DNA from: Oscillospiraceae bacterium
GTDB taxonomy: Bacteria; Bacillota_A; Clostridia; Oscillospirales; Oscillospiraceae
Length of the DNA: 18,992 nucleotides
Direction: 5' to 3'
Assembly (NCBI GenBank): GCA_017549325.1
Contig: JAFYVA010000114.1
Location: forward strand, 1 to 18,992
The translations under genes and the position numbers were made by a program. This document shows positions 6,516 through 13,826 of the stretch, piece after piece. The notes beneath the pieces are model-generated. The model had not been told where the DNA came from. It worked only from the letters and a program-made list of their open reading frames with translations, and made no database searches. Each line of letters begins with the position of its first letter. The stretch's first letter is position 1.

Positions 6516-9194
6516 TTACTTCCCCTCCTTCGAACTGTCCACGGCAGGACCGTGGCCCACAGGCAGCCAGTACTTGAAGTCCTCGGGTTTGGTCCACACG
6601 CCCTCGGGCGGGCCGTCGGCCTTGGACACACGGACCTGGAAAGCGCGCAGGGTATAGGTGCCCACCACATCGTTGAACGGTGCCGTGGACTTGGTCAGCA
6701 CGTTGACGTTCATTTCCTTCCAGCCGTGGGTCTTGGTATCCAGCGTCTCGGGGTTCCAGAAACGCTCCATAAACACGATTCTGGGCGGGATGCCCTCCGT
6801 GACCCATGCCTTGGCAGTGATCTTGCCGCGGAGCGACTCCACGAAGGTCCAGTCGCCATTGGCGATACCGTACTGTGCCGCCGTCTCGGGGTTGATCCAG
6901 ATCTCGGGCACAGGGTACATCTCGCGCAGCGCGGGGATGTTGCGGAGGGTGGAGTGGTGATAGAAGGGCACGCGGCCGTTGGTCATCACCAGCGGGAACT
7001 CCTTCTGCAGCTCGCCGTCGCCCACAGGCGTCTCCACAGGCTCGAGATAATAGGCCAGCGGCTCATAGTCCTTGGATGCCGGGGGCAGTGCCTCGGCGGC
7101 GAAGGGCTGGCCGGTGCGGCCGAGGGTAATCATACTCTCAAGATAGATCTCCAGCTTCTTCGAGGGTGTGGGGAAGCCCTGGGGCTTGCCCGTCTTCTCG
7201 TCGATATTCTTGTAGACATAGTAGGTGCGCCACTCGTCCTTGGGCAGGTACTCGAAGGGTGCCTTGGCGGCGAACTCCTTCCAATCCATACCCACCACCT
7301 TGGTGAAGTGATTGAAGAACTCCTCCATGGAATCCCAGTAGGCCAGATCCTCGCCCATGAACTCGGCGTCGAAGGCCTTCTGGCAGCCCTCGTGGCCCAG
7401 CTCGGCGCAGCGGCGGGCCAGACGGGACCAGATGAGGGTCTCATCCATGGTCTCCCACAGATGGGTCACCTGCTGACGGGCAAAGAGCTTGTTGCAGGTC
7501 TCCACGATCATGTCCGTCTCCAGCCACTCCTCGGTGGGCAGCAGGATGTCGGCATAGGCGGAGAAGGAAGTGGGGTACATATACATATGGACGATGAAGT
7601 CCAGCTTCTCGATGGCCTCCACCCACTTGGCACTCTCGGCCACCACGCCCAGCTTGTTGCCGCTGCGGTCGATCCACACGCGGGGCTGGTAGGGCTCGCC
7701 GGTGAGGATGGCATCGCGGATGCTGGAGGGGTGTCCTGCCCACCAGATGTGCAGACCCTTGTGCTCCACGCCGCCCAGACGCTTCTGCAGCTGGCCCTCC
7801 GGCAGCAGCTTGGTGGCCACGGGCACGGGATAGTTGGGCATCTTCAGCACGCCGCTGGTGCGGAAGCGCTGCAGCAGGCTGCCGGGACGCTCCACGTTGC
7901 CCATGATGAGGTCGATGGTGGCAGCAGCCATAGCCGCCTGCACGGAGTTGGGGGTCTGGTCGGTGGCAACGCCGAGAGCAAGGCCGCCGGGGGTGTTCTC
8001 GCAGAACATCTTCACAGCCTCTTCGATCTTCTTCGGATCGAGCCAGCAGATCTCCGCAGCCTTCTCGAGGGTATACTCCTCCACGCTCTCCCACAGCAGC
8101 TGATAGCCGGTCTTGCAGACCTTGCCGTCCACCACGAACTCACCCTCCAGCGCAGGATCGAGGGTCTCATCGTAGGGATAGGCCATGGCCTTGGCGGAAT
8201 TGGTCTTCTTGTCCCACACCATGAAGGTGTCGGGTACATTGGGATCGGCACTCACCTGAGCGCGCAGCATCATCTTGGACTCCACATCCACCAGATAGGG
8301 CAGGTTGGTCCACTTCATGACGATCTCCTCGTCATAGAGCTTGTGCTCCAGAATGTAGCGGATCCAGCTCAGCAGCAGTGCCACGTCGGTGCCGGGACGG
8401 ATGGGCAGCCAGATGTCGGCCTTGGCCGCATCGGGGGTAAAGCGGGGGTCGACGGAGATGGTCTTGACGCCGCGGGCGCGCAGCTCCACCACGGCGTTGC
8501 CGCCGCTGGCAGGGCAGGAATAGGCGGGAGAAGTGCCCCACAGCACCAGACACTTGATGGGGGTATCATCGGGGAAGTACAGCTCCAGCGCGTTGGAGTC
8601 GGCGATACTGGGATCCACGCCGCCGTACATCATGGTGTAGGACAGCACGCGGGGCAGATAGCACTGGGCGCAGCCGGGCTCGAACCAGTTGGGCGTACCG
8701 AACACGTTGCAGAAGCGGGCGATACTCCAGATCTCGGGGTTACCGCCGCCGCCGGTGGAGCAGAACACCGTCTCGGCTCCGTACTTCTCGCGGGTGTCCA
8801 TCAGCTTCTCGGCGATGGTGGTCAGCGCCTCATCCCAGGAGATACGCTTCCACTTGCCGCCGCCTCGCTCACCCACACGCTTGAGGGGGAACTTATTGCG
8901 GTTGGGGTGATACAGCGCCTGAATACCCGCCAGCCCCTTGGCGCACATACGGCCCTTGCTCATGGGGTCTTCGTTGTTGCCCTCCAGTTTGATAACGCGG
9001 CCGTTTTTCACATAGGCCAGCACACCGCAGTTGGCGATACAGGCGCGGCAGCAGGTTTTGACGACCTTCACCTCGTCCTTGTCGGATACATCCGCCACCA
9101 CACCGCGGTCAAAGGGGCTCTTCTTGGGAAGGGCCGCCTCCAGACCTGCGATGGACAGTGCATCCAGGGCTTTCAACATCCTCTCTTTATCCAT
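6516..9194 (-). CDS. molybdopterin-dependent oxidoreductase catalytic subunit, DMSO reductase superfamily, cytoplasmic
   Basis: An 892-residue catalytic subunit carrying a bis-pterin molybdenum (or tungsten) cofactor. The N-terminal [4Fe-4S] motif is C49-x2-C52-x3-C56-x27-C84. The likely metal-ligand region reads GTPNWFEPGCAQCYLPR (166-182), so C178, or less likely C175, should coordinate the metal. WGTSPAYSCPASG follows, with ADILLPTEEWLETD in the middle and a MopB C-terminal domain beginning near LVMTNGRVPFYHHS. No twin-arginine signal is present: the start MDKERMLKALDAL leads into about 45 polar residues, so the enzyme should remain in the cytoplasm. The ATG at 9194 has a perfect AGGAGG 6 nt upstream. 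The substrate is unknown. Thiosulfate, polysulfide and arsenate reductases, dehydroxylases and acetylene hydratase are all in the wider family. The gene is followed by ferredoxin, chaperone, asrA and asrB. Confidence 0.92.
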   Translation of the reverse strand: MDKERMLKALDALSIAGLEAALPKKSPFDRGVVADVSDKDEVKVVKTCCRACIANCGVLAYVKNGRVIKLEGNNEDPMSKGRMCAKGLAGIQALYHPNRNKFPLKRVGERGGGKWKRISWDEALTTIAEKLMDTREKYGAETVFCSTGGGGNPEIWSIARFCNVFGTPNWFEPGCAQCYLPRVLSYTMMYGGVDPSIADSNALELYFPDDTPIKCLVLWGTSPAYSCPASGGNAVVELRARGVKTISVDPRFTPDAAKADIWLPIRPGTDVALLLSWIRYILEHKLYDEEIVMKWTNLPYLVDVESKMMLRAQVSADPNVPDTFMVWDKKTNSAKAMAYPYDETLDPALEGEFVVDGKVCKTGYQLLWESVEEYTLEKAAEICWLDPKKIEEAVKMFCENTPGGLALGVATDQTPNSVQAAMAAATIDLIMGNVERPGSLLQRFRTSGVLKMPNYPVPVATKLLPEGQLQKRLGGVEHKGLHIWWAGHPSSIRDAILTGEPYQPRVWIDRSGNKLGVVAESAKWVEAIEKLDFIVHMYMYPTSFSAYADILLPTEEWLETDMIVETCNKLFARQQVTHLWETMDETLIWSRLARRCAELGHEGCQKAFDAEFMGEDLAYWDSMEEFFNHFTKVVGMDWKEFAAKAPFEYLPKDEWRTYYVYKNIDEKTGKPQGFPTPSKKLEIYLESMITLGRTGQPFAAEALPPASKDYEPLAYYLEPVETPVGDGELQKEFPLVMTNGRVPFYHHSTLRNIPALREMYPVPEIWINPETAAQYGIANGDWTFVESLRGKITAKAWVTEGIPPRIVFMERFWNPETLDTKTHGWKEMNVNVLTKSTAPFNDVVGTYTLRAFQVRVSKADGPPEGVWTKPEDFKYWLPVGHGPAVDSSKEGK

Positions 9195-9208
9195 ACGATA
9201 CCTCCTGT

Positions 9209-9226
9209 CGGACTGCCGTCAGTCCG
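9209..9226 (-). other. hairpin before the molybdoenzyme ribosome-binding site
   Basis: In the 60-bp gap between moeA and the catalytic subunit gene, CGGACTG and CAGTCCG form a perfect 7-bp stem with a 4-nt loop. It ends 3 bp before the AGGAGG site. No T-run follows, so it is not a terminator; it may mark an mRNA processing or stability point that lets the enzyme genes be expressed above the cofactor genes. Confidence 0.45.
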
Positions 9227-9254
9227 TTTTCTCTGAGTTGGTACTTATCTCTCA

Positions 9255-10460
9255 TCATAGCAGCCACACCTCCACGGTGTCGCCCGTATGCAGCCCCCCG
9301 TTGGGGCCCTGAATATCCACAAGGCAGTTGCAGTGCTTCAGCGCCGACAACATACCCGATGCGTGTCCCTGTTTCGGGATCTCCACCGTGCCGTGGCGGT
9401 ACTTGGCCCGCACAAAGCGACGGCCTTTTGTCGCCTTGGGGAAATCTCCCTTCACCGTAGCGCTGACTTTCTCCATCTCCAGCGTACCGTCGCCGCTCAG
9501 CTTCGCCAGCGCAGGACGCACCAGCAACTCGAAGGTGGCAAAGGCGCCGAAGGGGTTGCCCGACAGGGCGATGACGGGTTTTCCGCCGAAGGTATAGGCC
9601 AGCACCGGAGAACCGGGCTTGGCGGCGATGCGCCAGAAGAGCTGCTCGCCGCCGAGGAGCGAGACCACCTCATGCATCACATCCCGCTGTCCCACCGACA
9701 CGCCGCCGGTGGTGATAATAAGATCGGCCTCCCGCGATGCGGCGCGGATGCGCGATGCCGTCTCCTCCGCCTCGTCTCCCACATGGGCACACATCACAGG
9801 GTCAAAGCCCAGTTCGGAAAGGCGCGAGCGCAGGAGATAGTGGTTGGAGTTATAGATCTTGCCGGGCCTGCCGGCCATACCGGGTGCGATCAGCTCGTCA
9901 CCGGAGGTGATCAGGGCCACCCGCACCTTGCGGTAGACCTTTACCGCCGCGATGCCCGCACCGGCCAGAATGCCGATGTCCACCGCATCCAGCTTCTCGC
10001 CCCTTTCCATCAGAACGGCGCCTGCGGGGTAGTCCTCGCCGCAGAAGCAGTAGTTCTCGTGTCTGCGCAGGGGCGCGTAAATCTCCACCTGCTCCTCGCC
10101 GTAGTCGGTGTCCTCCTGACGGATGACACAGTCGGCACCTGCGGGGATGGGGGCGCCCGTCATGATGCGTACCGCCGTACCGGCCGTAACCTCTCTTTTT
10201 GCCACGCTGCCCGCCATCACGCGGTCAACGACCTGCAGCGTCACGGGATGCTCCTTCGATGCCCCCGCCGTGTCGGCGGCAATCAATGCATAGCCGTCCA
10301 GAGGCGAGCGGTCAAAGGGCGGCTGGGGCTGGATGGCCGCGATATCCTCGGCCAGAATACGGCCGATGGCGCCGCTCAGTTCCACTTCTTCCCACGCCTC
10401 TACAGGGGTCAGCGCCGCCGTGATCTGTTCCACGGCCTGTTCCACACTTATGGCCTGCAT
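9255..10460 (-). CDS. moeA: molybdopterin molybdenumtransferase MoeA
   Basis: A 401-residue protein of normal length for MoeA, which inserts molybdate into adenylylated molybdopterin, the step before nucleotide attachment. Family motifs are PFDRSPLDGYAL (48-59), MTGAPIP (100-106), SGDEL (186-190), NSN (204-206), TTGGVSVGQRD (250-260), KPGSP (281-285) and SGNPFGAF (300-307). The last is usually LPGNP, so S replaces P. The start at 10460 is preceded by a GGAGGGGGGAG run and overlaps the mobBA stop by 13 bp. The gene is read with mobBA and the oxidoreductase, which suggests cofactor supply tied to enzyme synthesis. A tungsten-handling role is possible, since MoeA paralogues can serve tungsten enzymes; the sequence alone does not decide. 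Confidence 0.93.
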   Translation of the reverse strand: MQAISVEQAVEQITAALTPVEAWEEVELSGAIGRILAEDIAAIQPQPPFDRSPLDGYALIAADTAGASKEHPVTLQVVDRVMAGSVAKREVTAGTAVRIMTGAPIPAGADCVIRQEDTDYGEEQVEIYAPLRRHENYCFCGEDYPAGAVLMERGEKLDAVDIGILAGAGIAAVKVYRKVRVALITSGDELIAPGMAGRPGKIYNSNHYLLRSRLSELGFDPVMCAHVGDEAEETASRIRAASREADLIITTGGVSVGQRDVMHEVVSLLGGEQLFWRIAAKPGSPVLAYTFGGKPVIALSGNPFGAFATFELLVRPALAKLSGDGTLEMEKVSATVKGDFPKATKGRRFVRAKYRHGTVEIPKQGHASGMLSALKHCNCLVDIQGPNGGLHTGDTVEVWLL

Positions 10461-11515
10461 CCTTCTCCCCCCTCCAGTGCAGCGTACTCCCGCTGCGTGT
10501 TGATATTGTCAAACATGCCGTCATCGGCACAGACATATTCTGCATAGCCCACCTGCTCCAGCAGTGCCATCACCGCGCCGCGCCCCTGTTCCAGAGCGAG
10601 GCGGATCTCGTCGGCGAGGCGGCGGTCATAGACCGCCAGCAGCGGCTCGACCTTATCGCCGTGGCGCAGGACGGTGACGGGCGCGGTGCTTTCCATACTC
10701 TTCCCGATCAGCGCGCGCAGCACCGCGGTGTGCAGACAGGGCATATCCACCGTCAGCACAAGGCACTTCGTATGCGCTGCCCTGCGGAGCGCAGATTCCA
10801 GACCGCCCAGCGGCCCACGCTGCGAAAAAGTATCCTCCACCACGGGGACGGAGCAACGCTCGCCCCGATAGCCCGAGACGAGGATATCGGAGATGCCCAG
10901 CCCACGGCCCAGCGCGATCTGATGCTCCAGAAACGTCTCCCCGCCGTAAGGCAGATCCGCTTTATCCCGCCCCATGCGGCGGCTGAGCCCGCCTGCAAGA
11001 ACGATCATGGACAACGCACTGCGGATGTATTTCTCCCGCAGTACCAGCGATACCATTGCCTCGATGTCATCTCTGCCGTAACAGGGGACACCCTCCACAG
11101 GTGAGGCCGTTCCGTCGGAGGCAAAGGCCACCAGATTTTCCCCATTGCAAACAAGGTCACACTTCTCCGCCGTCAGCATCTGCACCTTGGGATAGGTGCT
11201 TCCCTTACAGCCCTCCAGCAGGATGATGTCCGCCTCAGGGAACAGGGCCGTCAGATCCTCCGCCGCCACTTGGGGCTGGGATTTGACCACCATCCACTTT
11301 TCCCCGTCAAACACCGCCGAGGCGTAGGCCCCTGCGGCACGGTGGCGGTAGGAGTCGGTGCCAGCGGCATCGGCGGAAAATTCATGGCCGTCGTGCTTGA
11401 TGGTGGCCACGCGCAGACCGCGGCCGGTCAGGGCGGCAACCAACTTTTCCACCAGCGTGGTTTTGCCCGTGTTCTTTTCGCCGCAAACGGCCAACACAAA
11501 GGCCTCTCCCGTCAC
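10448..11515 (-). CDS. fused MobB-MobA, molybdenum cofactor guanylyltransferase with GTPase domain
   Basis: A 355-residue two-domain protein. The N-terminal MobB domain has the Walker A loop GEKNTGKTT (12-20) and TIKHDGHEF (38-46). The C-terminal MobA domain begins near residue 168, with LAGGLSRRMGRDKADL (173-188), RGPLGGL (233-239), TVDMPCL (255-261) and FDNINTQREY (335-344). MobA attaches GMP to molybdopterin to form the bis-guanine dinucleotide cofactor used by DMSO-reductase-family enzymes; MobB binds GTP and assists. The GTG at 11515 is preferred to the GTG at 11524 because GGAGG lies 8 nt before the former but abuts the latter. It is the first gene of the operon and directly supports the catalytic subunit further down. 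Confidence 0.9.
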   Translation of the reverse strand: MTGEAFVLAVCGEKNTGKTTLVEKLVAALTGRGLRVATIKHDGHEFSADAAGTDSYRHRAAGAYASAVFDGEKWMVVKSQPQVAAEDLTALFPEADIILLEGCKGSTYPKVQMLTAEKCDLVCNGENLVAFASDGTASPVEGVPCYGRDDIEAMVSLVLREKYIRSALSMIVLAGGLSRRMGRDKADLPYGGETFLEHQIALGRGLGISDILVSGYRGERCSVPVVEDTFSQRGPLGGLESALRRAAHTKCLVLTVDMPCLHTAVLRALIGKSMESTAPVTVLRHGDKVEPLLAVYDRRLADEIRLALEQGRGAVMALLEQVGYAEYVCADDGMFDNINTQREYAALEGGEGCRP

Positions 11516-11557
11516 CGACCTCACCTCCCCGCAATGAAAAAAGACTCCTGTCTATAC

Positions 11558-11593
11558 ATTGTCCAGTGTACCAAAAGACACGCCGTAATGCAA
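11558..11593 (-). promoter_or_regulatory. promoter of the molybdoenzyme-asrAB operon
   Basis: On the minus strand -35 TTGCAT (11588-11593) is followed after 17 bp by -10 TACACT (11565-11570). Transcription is expected near 11558, about 43 nt before the GTG of mobBA. There is no strong terminator after the upstream acetyltransferase gene, only a weak 6-bp hairpin without a T-run (about 11615-11633), so some read-through from rlmD may also reach the operon. No operator or anaerobic regulator site was recognised. Confidence 0.7.
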
Positions 11594-11633
11594 GAAAGAG
11601 TCCGTTTTCTTCTGTTATCTTTTTCAGATAAGC

Positions 11634-12263
11634 TTATTTACTTTTTGCATAATTCTCCACAAAACGCGCCACATCATGGAAATCCTTGAGCCGCGCTTTC
11701 AGCGTTTCATGGTCCCAGTCCCACCATGCGATCTGCTCCATGGCGGCAGCGGTGGCATCATCATAGCGCCAGCCGATATGGCGGGCGGGGACACCCGCCA
11801 CGATCTCGTAGGGGGCTACATCGTGGGTCACCACGGCACCTGCGGCCACCACCGCGCCGTTGCCGAGGGTGACGCCACCCATAATGATGGCGTTGTGCCC
11901 GATCCATACATCGTGCCCCGTGGTAACGGTCAGGTTCTTGCGCCACTCGATGAGGGCCTCGTCATTCTCACCCAGACCGTAGTGGGCGGCGCGGTAGGTA
12001 AAGTGGTGGGCCGCCGCGCGCTCCCGCATCGGGTGCTGCACGGGATTGATACGCACACCCGTGGCGATGGAATTGAACTTGCCGATCGTGCAGTTGTAGA
12101 TATCGTTGCCGCCGAAGAGGTAGGTATACGAGCCCACATAGCTCTCAGCGGCGATGCAGTGGTCGCCCAGCTCCACATACTGCCCGAATTGGCAGTTGCT
12201 TACCACGCAGGTGGGGTGAATGAGCGGCTCCTCCGCCGTCAGTTGTTTCGAAAAATCCAGCAT
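11634..12263 (-). CDS. hexapeptide-repeat acyltransferase, similar to the phosphonate-associated family
   Basis: A 209-residue left-handed beta-helix acetyltransferase related to CatB/xenobiotic acetyltransferases. Hexapeptide repeats run through residues 15-70 and 115-150 (for example IGKFNSIA, 60-67, and [10 protein letters not shown], 116-125). The segment RINPVQHPM (71-79), the HFTYR (87-91), the late AGVPAR (156-161) and WWDWDHE (180-186) closely resemble the TIGR03308 family often found in phosphonate operons. H77 is the likely catalytic histidine by analogy. No phosphonate gene is in the window, so the acceptor is unknown. It begins 15 bp after rlmD with only a modest GAGG site and is probably co-transcribed with it. 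Confidence 0.85.
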   Translation of the reverse strand: MLDFSKQLTAEEPLIHPTCVVSNCQFGQYVELGDHCIAAESYVGSYTYLFGGNDIYNCTIGKFNSIATGVRINPVQHPMRERAAAHHFTYRAAHYGLGENDEALIEWRKNLTVTTGHDVWIGHNAIIMGGVTLGNGAVVAAGAVVTHDVAPYEIVAGVPARHIGWRYDDATAAAMEQIAWWDWDHETLKARLKDFHDVARFVENYAKSK

Positions 12264-12278
12264 CGTGAGGCCCTCTTT

Positions 12279-13646
12279 TCAGCTCTTTTTCTTCTCACGC
12301 TCCAAAAGGCACACCGTCTCAATATTGGCCGTGCGGGGGAACAGATCCACCGCCGCGGCACGGACGGCGCGGTAGCCGTAGGCATCAAAGCGCTTGACAT
12401 CCCGTCCCAGCGTGGCAGGGTCGCAGGAGACGTAGACGACGCGCTTGGGCCGCATCAGCACCACCGATTCGATGACCTCGGGTGCCAGTCCCTTGCGGGG
12501 CGGGTCGACGCAAATCACGTCGGGACGCAGACCGCGGCGGGCCAGCTCTGCCGCGGCATCACCGGCATCGCCCTCCAGAAACTCCACCGACTCCACGCCG
12601 TTATGGCGGGCATTGTCCCACGCATCTGCCACGGCCTCGGATACGATCTCGGCACCGATGGTCTTTCCTGCATGGCGAGCCATGCACAAGGTGATGGTGC
12701 CGGCGCCGCAATACAGATCCAGCACCGTCTCCTCACCCGTCAGAGCGGCGTATTCCACCGCCTTTCCGTACAGGACTTCGGCCTGATCGCGGTTGACCTG
12801 ATAGAACGAGGGGACGGACAGACGGAAGGTCAGACCGCAGAGGGTGTCGCACAGACTGTCTGTGCCCCAGAGGGTACGGTATGTATCACCCAGAATGGTG
12901 TTGCCCTGCTTACGGTTCTCGCCCCAGACGATGCCCACCGCCTTGGGGACTGCCCGGCGCATCATCTCCACCAACTCCGCCTCATGGGGCGCACCGCCGC
13001 CGTTGCCCAGCACGCAAACGAGGCTCTCCCCCGCTGCATTGGTACGGACATAGAGATGCCGCAAAAGGCCACGGTGGGTGTTCTCATCGTAGCAGCTGAC
13101 ACCGTAGCGACGGATATACTCCCGCAGTGCCGCTGCCGCCGCGTCGGCCTCGGGGCGCTGGATAAGGCAACGCTCCACGGGGATGACCTCGTGACTGCGG
13201 GCACGGTAGAAGCCCACGGCGCCCTCCAACCCCACGGGATACTGGCTCTTATTTCGGTAGTGATCCGTCTCGGCAGCGCCGATGATCTCCTCTACCTCCA
13301 CCGTGCTGCCGCCGAGACGGCGCAGGGCATCCTGCACACGCTCGCGCTTGGCCACCAGCTCTTCTGCATAGTCCATGTGGCGGAAGTCGCAGCCGCCGCA
13401 ACGCCCGTAATAGGGGCAGTCGCTCTCCTGACGGTGAGCGGAGGGGGTATGAATGGCCGTCACCTTACCGAAGGCGGCGTTTTTCAGCACCTTCATGATG
13501 AGGATATCGCAGTCCTCGCCACGGACGGCGCGGTGGACGAAGACCACCTGCCCGTTGACGCGGGCGATTCCCAGACCCTCGGAGGAGTAGCCCTCGATGA
13601 CGGCGCGGACTGTTTGATTTTTCTGCAGGGGCTTTCTCTCTTCCAT
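12279..13646 (-). CDS. rlmD: 23S rRNA (uracil-5-)-methyltransferase, RlmD/RlmCD type
   Basis: A 455-residue TrmA/RumA-family enzyme that methylates carbon 5 of uridine in 23S rRNA (U1939, and in Gram-positives often also U747) using S-adenosylmethionine. A TRAM RNA-binding domain occupies about residues 5-65. The iron-sulfur cysteines are C77, C83, C86 and C160. The SAM motif [12 protein letters not shown] is at 309-320, QVNRDQAE at 283-290, DPPRKGL at 381-387, the nucleophile region [11 protein letters not shown] has C408, and the base-region glutamate is E443 (TANIETV). The ATG at 13646 follows GGAGGGGG; an in-frame ATG at 13676 would lie at or before the transcription start and is rejected. 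It is divergent from secA and leads the acetyltransferase gene. Confidence 0.93.
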   Translation of the reverse strand: MEERKPLQKNQTVRAVIEGYSSEGLGIARVNGQVVFVHRAVRGEDCDILIMKVLKNAAFGKVTAIHTPSAHRQESDCPYYGRCGGCDFRHMDYAEELVAKRERVQDALRRLGGSTVEVEEIIGAAETDHYRNKSQYPVGLEGAVGFYRARSHEVIPVERCLIQRPEADAAAAALREYIRRYGVSCYDENTHRGLLRHLYVRTNAAGESLVCVLGNGGGAPHEAELVEMMRRAVPKAVGIVWGENRKQGNTILGDTYRTLWGTDSLCDTLCGLTFRLSVPSFYQVNRDQAEVLYGKAVEYAALTGEETVLDLYCGAGTITLCMARHAGKTIGAEIVSEAVADAWDNARHNGVESVEFLEGDAGDAAAELARRGLRPDVICVDPPRKGLAPEVIESVVLMRPKRVVYVSCDPATLGRDVKRFDAYGYRAVRAAAVDLFPRTANIETVCLLEREKKKS

Positions 13647-13671
13647 AGCAGCTTCCCCCTCCTGAACGATT

Positions 13672-13706
13672 TTCATCAGTATACCACTTTCCCCTACCCC
13701 ACGCAA
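13672..13706 (-). promoter_or_regulatory. promoter of rlmD
   Basis: On the minus strand -35-like TTGCGT (13701-13706) is followed after 17 bp by -10 TATACT (13678-13683), preceded by GTGG. Transcription would begin near 13671, leaving a short leader of about 25 nt to the ATG at 13646. It faces away from the secA promoter. Confidence 0.65.
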
Positions 13707-13743
13707 GGGTTTGACAGGACGGATTTGTTCACAGAAATTTTCT

Positions 13744-13779
13744 TTGCATCCGGCAAAAAAGTGTGGTATACTATTATTT
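13744..13779 (+). promoter_or_regulatory. promoter of secA
   Basis: On the plus strand -35 TTGCAT (13744-13749) is followed after 17 bp by -10 TATACT (13767-13772). The start of transcription is expected near 13779, giving a leader of about 48 nt. The 10 bases GTGGTATACT (13763-13772) recur inverted at 13678-13687 in the rlmD promoter. Confidence 0.75.
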
Positions 13780-13826
13780 GTGTTATTATGCGTATACATT
13801 CTTTTTCGAGAAAGGATCCAAAATAT

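Noticed and set aside
6516..9194. Formate dehydrogenase or periplasmic nitrate reductase
   Set aside because: The metal-ligand loop does not resemble the selenocysteine/cysteine loop of formate dehydrogenase or the NapA loop, and there is no Tat signal.
6474..9236. 920-codon open frame on the plus strand
   Set aside because: Antisense to the molybdopterin oxidoreductase; no family features and no ribosome-binding site. The same applies to the plus-strand frames at 3174-4433, 4192-5970 and 9288-10547.
11676..13826. upstream extension of the secA frame
   Set aside because: It is antisense to the acetyltransferase and rlmD. SecA begins at 13827 after its own promoter and ribosome-binding site.
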